DNA from: an uncultured Clostridia bacterium | GTDB lineage: Bacteria; Bacillota; Clostridia; TANB77; CAG-508 | Direction of reading: 5' to 3' | Length of the DNA stretch: 64,000 nucleotides | NCBI GenBank assembly: GCA_948524275.1 | Contig: CAOSLI010000003.1 | Span: 100,329-164,328 of the forward strand | Part shown: positions 44,976 through 53,773 of the stretch, piece after piece | Numbering within the stretch: position 1 is the first letter of the stretch | Layout of the letters: every line of letters starts with the position of its first letter | Program-made: the position numbers and the translations under genes | The notes under the pieces: model-generated | What the model saw: only the letters and a program-made list of their open reading frames with translations | Told to the model about the DNA's origin: nothing | The model's database searches: none

Positions 44976-45319
44976 TGATACGGAATTGTGGTACGACTTA
45001 GATGAGGACTGGCCACTTATAGAAGCTAGTCTTGCAAAACAATACAATTTAAGAATAAGAAAAGATATTGATAATATGGATTATGCTGAATTGTGTAATC
45101 TAATATCAGGCTTAATGCCTGATACACCACTTCGGAAATATTGTTCAAATCAGAAGTGAAGAAGACGAAGAAATTTTGAAAAATTTTACACAAGAACAAA
45201 AGGACATTAGATGGAAATACAGAAGAAAAATCGCAGAGAAAATTGACAAAGATGAATATAATAAAATTATTGCCGAATTTCAAACAACTTTTAAAGAATT
45301 GGCGGGTGATAATAAATGA
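44929..45319 (+). CDS. Gp15-like tail protein, reached by +1 shift and read through a CGG +1 site
   Basis: This frame is open from about 44926 with no Shine-Dalgarno, and is probably expressed as an extension of the chaperone. It has the Gp15-family core LWYDLDEDWPLIEASLAKQYNL, then at CTT CGG A (CGG 45133-45135) conventional reading ends in LRKYCSNQK. Skipping the C gives TPLGNIVQIRSEEDEEILKNFTQEQKDIRWKYRRKIAEK and a stop at 45319 that overlaps the next ATG. This ending agrees with the family. Two +1 events would then be needed on one message. Confidence 0.75.
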
Positions 45320-45471
45320 TGATAGATATAAGATGCCCTAAATGCGCACAACTTTTATTAAAAGCTGAACATTGTAAGGGCGAAATTAAATGTATAAGGT
45401 GTAAGAAAATAATTAAAGTTAATATAGATGAAAAAGATAGAGTGAGCAACACAACTGTTATAGTTAAGTAG
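45316..45471 (+). CDS. Com-like small zinc-finger protein
   Basis: A 51-residue protein with two CxxC pairs (IRCPKCAQLLLKAEHC and IKCIRCKKIIKV). This is the Com/Mu translational regulator type zinc finger (PF10122-like). Its start overlaps the corrected end of the Gp15-like gene (ATGA). It may regulate translation of late genes. Confidence 0.65.
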   Translation: MMIDIRCPKCAQLLLKAEHCKGEIKCIRCKKIIKVNIDEKDRVSNTTVIVK

Positions 45472-45518
45472 TTAGCCAATACCTACTTTTACCTTGATAA
45501 AGGAAGGAGGTAGGTATT

Positions 45519-48215
45519 GTGAGTACAAATGTTGGAACAATAGATTTTGATTTATTACTTCATTCAAATCCATTTAATAAAGGAATTAAAGATTCAGCTA
45601 AAATAGTAGAAAAATCAGGAATAGAAAACTCATTAAAGAAAATAGGCAAAGCAGCAATTGCCGCCTTTTCTGTAAAAGCTATAATTGATTTTGGAAAAGA
45701 GTGCATAAACTTAGGCTCTGACCTAACTGAAGTACAAAATGTTGTGGATGTTACTTTCGGTAGTCTTAATAGTGAAGTGAATAACTTTGCTCAAAATGCA
45801 ATAGATCAATTTGGATTAGGACAAACAGTTACTAAAAAATATGTTGGTACTTTTGGAGCAATGGCAAAAGCGTTCAACTTTTCAAATAAAGAAGCACTAG
45901 AAATGTCAGAAACTTTAACTGGTTTAGTAGGAGATGTAGCATCATTTTACAACTTAAACTCTGATGCAGCATACACAAAACTAAAATCAGTATTTACAGG
46001 TGAAACCGAAACATTGAAGGACTTAGGAATTGTAATGACCCAAACAGCATTGGATCAATATGCAATGTCTAATGGTTTTGGAAAAACTACTGCAAAAATG
46101 ACTGAACAAGAAAAGACTGCACTTAGATATAGGTTTGTATTAGATAAATTGAGTCTAGCACAAGGTGATTTTGCGAGAACTAGCGACGGATGGGCAAACC
46201 AAACAAGAGTATTAAGCTTAAGATTTAATGAATTAAAGGCAACTTTAGGCCAAGGATTCATAAATGTATTTACGCCAATTGTAAAGGGCATAAACTGGGT
46301 TTTAGGTAAATTGCAAGTGCTAGCAGATGCATTTAAGTCTTTTAATGAAATGATATTTGGCAAGGCAGGAGGAGATAGTAGCTCTAGCCCAGTATCAGAT
46401 TTAATAGCTGATGCTACAAATGCAAGTGATGCAGTTGGTGGAATTGGAGAAAGTGCAAAAAAATCCGCAAAAGATATGAAAGCTTTAGCTGGCTTTGACA
46501 CTGCTCAAATATTAAAAAGTAATGATAGTGATTCAAACAGTGGTAGCGGAGCGGGTGCAGGTGGGTTATCAGGAACTGATTTTGAAAAGTTAGATATATC
46601 AAGTAAATTAAAAGAGCAAGCTTCAGATATTGGAAGCATATTTAAAGGCATTAATTTTGAACCTTTAATAAATTCATTTAAAAAGGTAAAAGAAGCAGCA
46701 GAACCTTTGATATCAAATATAAGAGATGGACTAAAATGGATGTATGATAATGTTTTAGTTCCTATAGCAAAATGGACTATTCAAGATGCAGTACCAGGAT
46801 TTTTAAATCTTATTGCGGGAGCACTAAAAGTATTAAATCCTCTTATAGATGCCTTTAAGCCTATATTTGGGTGGTTTTGGAACAATTTTTTACAACCAAT
46901 TGCTTCTTGGACTGGGGGCGTAATTGTTAATACATTAAATACACTAGCAGACATACTTTCTAAAATCGGTGATTGGATGTCTAATAACAAGCAAATTGTA
47001 ACTAATATGGAAATAGCGCTAATAGGTTTTTTTGGTGCATGGAAGACTATTGAACTTATGTCTTTTATTGCACAATCTGGAGGTGTAATTGGAGCCTTAA
47101 AAGGTATAACAACTGCTGTTTTGGGCTGTATGGGAGCAAAACTAAAGGATAAAATAGAAACTATTGCATTAACACTTATGTATGCAAAAGATTTTATTGT
47201 AAGCATAGCTTCTGGAACTGCAGCACTTGTAAAACAAGCAGCACAATGGGTTGCAACTACAGCACTAAAAGTTGCAGATACTGCAGCAACGATAGCAGGA
47301 ACCGTAGCAACAACAGCTGCAACAGCTGCAACATGGTTATTTAATACAGCTCTTGCGGTGTTAACATCTCCAATAACTCTAGTTGTAGTAGCAATTGGAG
47401 CCCTAATAGGTATAATAGTTGCTTTAGTAAAAAACTGGGACGCCGTAAAAGAGGCAGGAAAAAAATGTTGGGAAGGTATAAAGAATGCTTGGAATGTTGC
47501 TAGTGAATGGTTTAAAAATAAAATTATAGAACCTATTAAAAATTTCTTTAGTAACATGTGGGAAAATATAAAAAATGTAGCATCTAATGCTTGGAATGGA
47601 ATCAAAAATATTTTTTCAGGTGTTGGAAACTGGTTTTCAAATATATTTCAGCAAGCATATAACGGAATAACAAGAGTATTTAGTAATATTGGAAACTTCT
47701 TCTCTAATATTTGGGGAGGCATTAAAAACACTTTTTCAAATTTAGGAACAAGTATAGGTAATGCCATATCAAATGCTGTAAAATCTGGAATTAATGGTGT
47801 TATAAGTTTAATTGAAGGAACAATTAACACCGCTATTAACTTAATAAATGGAGGAATAAGTCTTATAAATTTGATTCCTGGTGTTAACATAGGAAAAATA
47901 GGAAGACTAAATCTTCCAAGACTTGCAGAAGGTGGATATGTAAAAGCAAATACACCACAGCTTGCAATGATTGGTGATAATAGACACCAAGGTGAAGTTG
48001 TAGCTCCTGAAGATAAATTGATGTCTTTATATAAGAAGGCAAATGAAGAAATGGGACTAGGAAATAACGCAAAAGTAATAGAACTACTACAAAATATATT
48101 AGATCTATTACGCAATTTAGATTTAGACTTTAATTTATATATAGACAGCTACGAGTTAAATAAAAGACTTGAGAAAATAAAAAATAAAAGAAAATTTGCA
48201 ACGAATGGAGGCTAA
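45519..48215 (+). CDS. Tape measure protein
   Basis: An 898-residue tape measure protein that sets tail length. The N-terminal 300 residues hold the conserved VGTIDFDLLLHSNPFNKGIKD and the ALEMSETLTGLVGDVASFYNLNSDAA/TGETETLKDLGIVM segment. Hydrophobic helices follow in the middle (TAATWLFNTALAVLTSPITLVV), then repeated W-x-N/S-N-x-F-x-N-I segments (about 670-760), and a C-terminal GGYVKANTPQLAMIGDNRHQGEVVAP motif. It has no tail lysozyme domain. The start is GTG with GGAGG upstream. Confidence 0.92.
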   Translation: MSTNVGTIDFDLLLHSNPFNKGIKDSAKIVEKSGIENSLKKIGKAAIAAFSVKAIIDFGKECINLGSDLTEVQNVVDVTFGSLNSEVNNFAQNAIDQFGLGQTVTKKYVGTFGAMAKAFNFSNKEALEMSETLTGLVGDVASFYNLNSDAAYTKLKSVFTGETETLKDLGIVMTQTALDQYAMSNGFGKTTAKMTEQEKTALRYRFVLDKLSLAQGDFARTSDGWANQTRVLSLRFNELKATLGQGFINVFTPIVKGINWVLGKLQVLADAFKSFNEMIFGKAGGDSSSSPVSDLIADATNASDAVGGIGESAKKSAKDMKALAGFDTAQILKSNDSDSNSGSGAGAGGLSGTDFEKLDISSKLKEQASDIGSIFKGINFEPLINSFKKVKEAAEPLISNIRDGLKWMYDNVLVPIAKWTIQDAVPGFLNLIAGALKVLNPLIDAFKPIFGWFWNNFLQPIASWTGGVIVNTLNTLADILSKIGDWMSNNKQIVTNMEIALIGFFGAWKTIELMSFIAQSGGVIGALKGITTAVLGCMGAKLKDKIETIALTLMYAKDFIVSIASGTAALVKQAAQWVATTALKVADTAATIAGTVATTAATAATWLFNTALAVLTSPITLVVVAIGALIGIIVALVKNWDAVKEAGKKCWEGIKNAWNVASEWFKNKIIEPIKNFFSNMWENIKNVASNAWNGIKNIFSGVGNWFSNIFQQAYNGITRVFSNIGNFFSNIWGGIKNTFSNLGTSIGNAISNAVKSGINGVISLIEGTINTAINLINGGISLINLIPGVNIGKIGRLNLPRLAEGGYVKANTPQLAMIGDNRHQGEVVAPEDKLMSLYKKANEEMGLGNNAKVIELLQNILDLLRNLDLDFNLYIDSYELNKRLEKIKNKRKFATNGG

Positions 48216-48217
48216 TT

Positions 48218-48619
48218 ATGTATGAACCAAAATTGATAGTAAATAATACAAGAGTTCCAGGAATAGTTAGTATTATTCCTGGACCAGAGCCTCAATTTGG
48301 CGATGGTGCGGGTAGAAATACAATGGATGGACATTTTAGCGGTACATTTATTGGGTATTTTACAACTCTCGAAATTAAATTTGGAATAGTAAGTGATAGT
48401 GATTTTAATCTTATAAAACAGTTATTAGAACATCCTTTTTTAGACAATGTGCAATTTGCATTAGAAAAGGATATGGATGGATATAAGCAAGGAGATTTAT
48501 TTACAGAGGATTTTTATAATGGCCAAGCTGTAAAATCTGAACCTCTGCCTTGTGGAGATGCTTGGGGGGGATTTACTGTTGTACTGACCGCTATAGATAG
48601 GAGGCCGCAACTATCATGA
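48218..48619 (+). CDS. Distal tail-type phage protein
   Basis: A 133-residue protein between tape measure and the tail tip protein, the usual place of Dit-like proteins (DUF6711-like). Beta-rich; segments such as VPGIVSIIPGPEPQFGDGAGR and GYFTTLEIKFGIVSDSDFN. Function assigned from order. Confidence 0.65.
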   Translation: MYEPKLIVNNTRVPGIVSIIPGPEPQFGDGAGRNTMDGHFSGTFIGYFTTLEIKFGIVSDSDFNLIKQLLEHPFLDNVQFALEKDMDGYKQGDLFTEDFYNGQAVKSEPLPCGDAWGGFTVVLTAIDRRPQLS

Positions 48620-51441
48620 AGAATGTAACTAATGATTTTAAGCTGATATCGAAAAAGGTAAAACAGCAGGATGTTAAAATAACAATAGACAATGGTGAAC
48701 TAACAGTACAAGAAATACACTTTATGCCCGTAAAAATGTTCAATGCAATACCTATTAGCAGATTAAGAGCTAGAGAGCAGGTAATAGCAAAAGAAGTAAT
48801 ATATAGCTTTGAGGGCCAACTTTTTAAGTCTATTATGCAACAAATAGAATTAACAGTAAAAAACGCAAGCAAAATAAAAGATAAAAATGTTAATTTTAAG
48901 TATGGATTATTTGTAAGTAAAGACTACGAATATGTAGATATGGGAGACTTTTATATTAAAGATGTAGAAGATGATAAGAATAAAGAAGAAATAACAGTAA
49001 CAGGATATGACAAGATGCTTAACTTTATGGTTCCTTTTAAACAAAGCGAATTAAAAATGATTTATCCTTGTACTATAGTTCAATTGCTAAAAAGGATGTG
49101 CGAAATTAGAGAAGTAGAGCTTTACAGTTCTACTTTTTATAATTCTAATCTAATCATAACTGAGGACTTTTTTACTGCCCAGGAGATAACATATCGTGAT
49201 GTACTAGACAAAATTGCGCAAGCTACACTGACAACGCCATTTATAAAAGACAATAAGCTATATATGTGCAAAATAGGGAATAACAGTGTACAAACACTTG
49301 ATACAAGTTATTTATCTAATCTAGTAGTAAATGAAAAGTTTGGACCTTTAAACGCTTTTGTTTTAGGTAGAGGAGCCGTTGAAGATAATATAGAGTCATG
49401 TGATCAAAATAGTATAAGCGCTAACAAAAGGCATGAATTAAGATTTGATGAAAACGAGATATTGGATGACAAAAGAAATGAAGTTATTGATGAAATGTTT
49501 AACCAAATAAAAGGACTTGAGTATTATGCTTTAGAATCTTCAAATTTAGGTCTTATGTGGCTAGAACCATGTGATATCATAACTGCAAAAGACAGAGAAG
49601 GAGCAGGATATAAGAGCATTTATCTTAAAGCACGAATAACAATCAATACTGGTATTTCTGGACAAATGGAAGTTAATATTCCTGAGGAATCAAATACACA
49701 ATACAAGGTATCTTCAAAAGAAGAAAAGAAATCATTAAGAGTAGAAAGATTAGCAAAAAAACATGAAAGAATAATCCAGGATGTAATTGAAGAACAAACG
49801 AAAACATCAGAAAAAGTAGCAAATCACGAGCAAACGATAAAAGGGTTTAAAGATACTGTAAGCTATGTAGAGAAAAAAGCAGTAACAACAGTAGAAATAT
49901 ATTATGCATTAGGATCTACAACTACTACAGCCCCTACTACAGGTTGGCACAAAGTTGCACCTGCTTGGCAAGAAGGAAAACACATGTGGCAGAAAACAAA
50001 AACTACCTATGCAGATAAAAGCACATCTGAGAGCACACCAATTTGTATTAGTGGTTCGAGGGGACAAAATGGTACAGATGGAGCAAAAGGTGATACTGGT
50101 ATAGGTGTAAAAAAACTTGTAGAGCAATATTATTTATCTACCTCTATATCTAAGCTTGAAGGTGGAAGCTGGTCAACTGCCCAAACTAAATGGGAAAAAG
50201 GAAAATACATATGGGTAAGAACAGCAGTTACTTGGACAGACAATCAAACAACCTATACTGATGCAATCTTGGCAACCAATACAAATGACGCCTTTTCTGA
50301 GATAGAACAAACAAAAGAGGCAATAAAACAAACAGTATCAATAGGAAATTTTGGAACATATGTAGAACAAAATGCAGAGGCTGTAAAAACGGCATGGAAT
50401 ACAATATCAGAGTTTATACAACTAATGATAATAAATAAAAATGCAAGTTTTGCAATATTAGATGAAAATAAAAAAGTAATGATGTCATTGGACAAATTAG
50501 GTCAACATTTCTTTCAAAGCGATGGAAAAACAATATTTGGAGAAATGGGTGTACAAAAATATGACAACAAGAATTACATAAGTTTTGCAGTTGATGGAGA
50601 ATATAATAAAACAATAAACGATGGTATGGCCTGGGGAATAAAAACAAAAAGCGATAATAAATTTTACCCAATTTTATTCATTAAAAACTTTACAATGGGA
50701 GCTAAAACCTCGGGGTCATGTAATGGGCAATTGGTACTAAATGCTTGTGATTTACTGTTAGAAGGACTTAATACTGGAATAATATCAGGAAACATCAAAA
50801 TTGTAGGAGATATATTTGATAACATTCAATTTATAGACACTCAATCAAATAAAGTACTATTAAATATTTACCCTGCAAATTCTGTATGGGATGGACAAGA
50901 AAATGGTGCTATTGATATACTTGATGATATTCATTTTCGTTCTCAGAATGGACTTAAAGTTTTTTATGTCGGGAATGATATATGTTTATCTGCTGATGGA
51001 GGAGCATTATGTAAATATTTACAAGTTAAGGAAAATGCAACTATACAAAAATACTTAGATGTCTATGAATATGTTAATGCAACAGCGTTTAATAATACCT
51101 CTTTACTTGAGACTAAGAAAAATATTAAAGAATATAAAAAGAGTGCTTTAAAAGAAGTTATGAGCACTGATATATATACCTTTAACTACAAGAATGATAA
51201 AAAAGGTACTAAAAAGACATTAGGAGCCGTAATTGGCAAAGGTTATAACTGCTCAAAAGAAATTTTGTCGGGCGATGGAAAAGCAATAAATCAGTATTCT
51301 ATGGCATCTTTAGCCTACAAAGCAATACAAGAACAACAGACAATAATTGAAGAACAACGAAAAGAAATAAAGAATAATAACAAGATGATACAAGACTTAC
51401 TTGCAAGAGTAGAAGCTCTTGAGAAGGGAGAAAGTAAATGA
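48616..51441 (+). CDS. Tail tip/tailspike protein with S74 chaperone domain
   Basis: A 941-residue protein. The N-terminal part (about 1-380) is Tal-like, tail-associated. After a helical linker (about 380-425) come two related beta modules ending W-x-K-G/E-K-x-x-W (YYALGSTTTTAPTTG and QYYLSTSISKLEGGS), a short collagen-like GQNGTDGAKGDTG, then a shaft. The C-terminal about 110 residues are an intramolecular chaperone of the Peptidase_S74 type (SLLETKKNIKEYKKSA start, with the Ser/Lys pair) ending in a coiled coil. Self-cleavage after trimer folding is usual for S74. It recognises the host surface. Confidence 0.85.
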   Translation: MKNVTNDFKLISKKVKQQDVKITIDNGELTVQEIHFMPVKMFNAIPISRLRAREQVIAKEVIYSFEGQLFKSIMQQIELTVKNASKIKDKNVNFKYGLFVSKDYEYVDMGDFYIKDVEDDKNKEEITVTGYDKMLNFMVPFKQSELKMIYPCTIVQLLKRMCEIREVELYSSTFYNSNLIITEDFFTAQEITYRDVLDKIAQATLTTPFIKDNKLYMCKIGNNSVQTLDTSYLSNLVVNEKFGPLNAFVLGRGAVEDNIESCDQNSISANKRHELRFDENEILDDKRNEVIDEMFNQIKGLEYYALESSNLGLMWLEPCDIITAKDREGAGYKSIYLKARITINTGISGQMEVNIPEESNTQYKVSSKEEKKSLRVERLAKKHERIIQDVIEEQTKTSEKVANHEQTIKGFKDTVSYVEKKAVTTVEIYYALGSTTTTAPTTGWHKVAPAWQEGKHMWQKTKTTYADKSTSESTPICISGSRGQNGTDGAKGDTGIGVKKLVEQYYLSTSISKLEGGSWSTAQTKWEKGKYIWVRTAVTWTDNQTTYTDAILATNTNDAFSEIEQTKEAIKQTVSIGNFGTYVEQNAEAVKTAWNTISEFIQLMIINKNASFAILDENKKVMMSLDKLGQHFFQSDGKTIFGEMGVQKYDNKNYISFAVDGEYNKTINDGMAWGIKTKSDNKFYPILFIKNFTMGAKTSGSCNGQLVLNACDLLLEGLNTGIISGNIKIVGDIFDNIQFIDTQSNKVLLNIYPANSVWDGQENGAIDILDDIHFRSQNGLKVFYVGNDICLSADGGALCKYLQVKENATIQKYLDVYEYVNATAFNNTSLLETKKNIKEYKKSALKEVMSTDIYTFNYKNDKKGTKKTLGAVIGKGYNCSKEILSGDGKAINQYSMASLAYKAIQEQQTIIEEQRKEIKNNNKMIQDLLARVEALEKGESK

Positions 51442-53387
51442 GTACAACACCTAATATAAATTTATATAAGCACGATAATGTAACAACTAATACAGATATA
51501 TTTGATATTGATAAAGCTATGAACAAAAATTGGGACAAGTTAGATAATGCGATAGGCGAATTGCAAGCAACAACAACAGCATTTGATTTTAAAGGAGAAG
51601 TAGATACACTAGCCAATGTACAAGCTAAACCTAAAATAAAAGGAGATGTATGGTACTGCAAAGCAAATAAAACATTCTACAGTTGTAATGGAACTAATTG
51701 GATATCAGTTAATGTCGGCATGAATTTAGACTATGTAAATGGTATAAAAACTAAGGCTATACAATGTATGCAAGAACTCGAAACCCCTACACCAGTAGAA
51801 GGAGAAAATATAACACTTAATGATTGCAAAAAGGGAAAATTTAAAAGTTTTGAGGTTAGAGGAAATTCAGAACAACAATCAAGAAGTGGAAAGAATAAAC
51901 TAAATATATTAAGTTTTTTAAATGCAGGATATTCTACAACAATAAATGGGATTGCCTTTACAATAAATGAAGACGGAACTGTAACTGCGAATGGAACAGC
52001 AACAGAGAATGCATTATTTGATATTACATCTAATTTGAATTTAGATGGGACTAATAAAAAAATAAAGATGTTTTTATTTAGCGGTAATGCAGCTGGACAA
52101 ATTTTAGCGGGTGTCTTCGATTCAAATTGGCAAAATGGAAAAAGCTCAATGGCGGCTGACGGAAAGAATTTTAATACTACAAATTTAGTAAATATTACAT
52201 ATGCTAAATTAAGGCTAGCAGTATATCAAGGAGCAACTGTTACAAATGCTAAATTTGGTATTATGATAGCAGAAGATGTAGAAGAATATGAACAATATGG
52301 AGCAAGTCCATCTCTAGAATATGAATCGCCTATAAAAAGTTGTGAAAATAATATAAATATAGTTGTATCAAATAAAAATATGTTTTTTTCGGAGCTGTTT
52401 GATAATAAAACAAATTCAGGAGTTGAATTAAAGACATTGGCGGGAACAAATAATGTTCTTTTAAATGGTACAGCAACAAAAGAGTTTGTATTATATTCAA
52501 AACCGCTACCATTGAATATGTTTAAAGTTGGAAAAAAATACACAGCTTCAAAAGATAAAAATTATAGTGAAAAATTTATGTTTGAAATATGTGAGAATGG
52601 TTCAAGTAATCCTTCAGTATGGGGTAGTTCAATCACAATGAAAGAGAGCTATACTAAAATAATTGTATATTTACAAGCAAACAAGGGACAACTTCCTACA
52701 TTTAATAATAAAATTGTATCTTTGCAATTAGAAGAAGGAGATGCAACGACAATTGTAGAGCATAAGGGACAAACACACACAGTGCCAATACAAAAGCCTT
52801 TTAGAGCAATAGAAGATATAAAAGACCACTTTATAAAAAAGGGTGGAAAATATTACGAAGAGCATTTAATTGGTAGATATATATTTAAGGGAACAGAGAC
52901 AATTGCTTTACAAAATGGCGGAAAAAGAATTTATATAAAAGCTTCTAATAATAATATACCAAATCCAATTTTGCCGACAAACGACAAAATCTTATATGGA
53001 ATAATATGTAACCACTTAAACAAAGTAACTGCGTATGATACTTGGAGAGGCTTTGAAGGCATCTCCTATAATACAGATAACAACCCAACTTCTACAAATA
53101 ATGGTTTTACTATTGCAATAAACGAATTTACAACAGCAGAACAGTACAAAAATTGGTTTGCACAAAAGTATGCAGATGGAAATCCATTTTATATAGATTA
53201 CCAACTTGCAGAACCAGAACTAATACCTTGCACAGAGGTACAGACAGCAGCATTGCAAGACATTGAAGATAATTTTGAAACATACGATGATTGCACACAC
53301 ATTTATTGCACAGATGAAGTACCCGCAAATATAGAATGTACGTATTGTAAGGATATAAATAAAGTATTTAATAATATAGCTATTTAA
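51438..53387 (+). CDS. Tail fibre/receptor-binding protein
   Basis: A 649-residue protein starting MSTTPNINLYKHDNVTTNTD, followed by the KAMNKNWDKLDNAIGELQ helix typical of the base of clostridial tail fibres. There are two or more carbohydrate-binding-like beta modules (GNSEQQSRSGKNKLNI and related repeats) and a C-terminal region ending in a Cys-containing tail (CTYCKDINKVFNNIAI). It overlaps the previous gene by 4 bases. Confidence 0.75.
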   Translation: MSTTPNINLYKHDNVTTNTDIFDIDKAMNKNWDKLDNAIGELQATTTAFDFKGEVDTLANVQAKPKIKGDVWYCKANKTFYSCNGTNWISVNVGMNLDYVNGIKTKAIQCMQELETPTPVEGENITLNDCKKGKFKSFEVRGNSEQQSRSGKNKLNILSFLNAGYSTTINGIAFTINEDGTVTANGTATENALFDITSNLNLDGTNKKIKMFLFSGNAAGQILAGVFDSNWQNGKSSMAADGKNFNTTNLVNITYAKLRLAVYQGATVTNAKFGIMIAEDVEEYEQYGASPSLEYESPIKSCENNINIVVSNKNMFFSELFDNKTNSGVELKTLAGTNNVLLNGTATKEFVLYSKPLPLNMFKVGKKYTASKDKNYSEKFMFEICENGSSNPSVWGSSITMKESYTKIIVYLQANKGQLPTFNNKIVSLQLEEGDATTIVEHKGQTHTVPIQKPFRAIEDIKDHFIKKGGKYYEEHLIGRYIFKGTETIALQNGGKRIYIKASNNNIPNPILPTNDKILYGIICNHLNKVTAYDTWRGFEGISYNTDNNPTSTNNGFTIAINEFTTAEQYKNWFAQKYADGNPFYIDYQLAEPELIPCTEVQTAALQDIEDNFETYDDCTHIYCTDEVPANIECTYCKDINKVFNNIAI

Positions 53388-53407
53388 AATAGCAGAAAGG
53401 ACAAAAG

Positions 53408-53767
53408 ATGGATAAAATTTTAGCTATTGTAATATCAATAGCAACATTTTTAAATGCAATTTTAGCAATAACTACTTTTATTCAAAAGGCTAAAAAGCCA
53501 GTTGATAATGCGGTTGACAAAAAGATTAAAGAAGCTCTAGAGCCAATAGTTGACAAATTAGATATTATAAATGTAGACATTAAGAAGTTAGACAAAAATC
53601 AATGTATGAACTATTTAATAGAGTTTATAGAAGATTCAAAAAATGGAATACCCAAAGATGATATACAAAAGAAAAGAGCCAGTGAGGTATACGACCACTA
53701 CAGAAATGACCTTCACGGCAATTCGTACATACACGATGGTTGGAATAAATATGTTATAGGAGAGTAA
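53408..53767 (+). CDS. Holin-like/hemolysin XhlA-type membrane protein
   Basis: A 119-residue protein with one N-terminal transmembrane helix (about 3-25, LAIVISIATFLNAILAITTF) and a cytoplasmic coiled-coil region. This layout is used by holin-associated phage proteins that precede endolysins. The gene lies just before the lysin. A pore-forming holin would normally have more transmembrane helices, so this may be an accessory. Confidence 0.6.
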   Translation: MDKILAIVISIATFLNAILAITTFIQKAKKPVDNAVDKKIKEALEPIVDKLDIINVDIKKLDKNQCMNYLIEFIEDSKNGIPKDDIQKKRASEVYDHYRNDLHGNSYIHDGWNKYVIGE

Positions 53768-53773
53768 ATAATT

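Noticed and set aside
7232..45135. The 13 CGG sites as random sequencing indels
   Set aside because: Random indels would affect many sequence types and both insertions and deletions. All 13 are a C before GG creating an in-frame CGG, and hundreds of other GG dinucleotides and out-of-frame CGGs are untouched. A systematic base-calling fault is not fully excluded without reads.
14105..45135. Classical slippery-site frameshifting at the CGG sites
   Set aside because: The codon before CGG differs at every site (including TGG, ATG, GGA and CCT, which re-pair poorly when moved by one), and I see no shared upstream signal. The common element is CGG itself.
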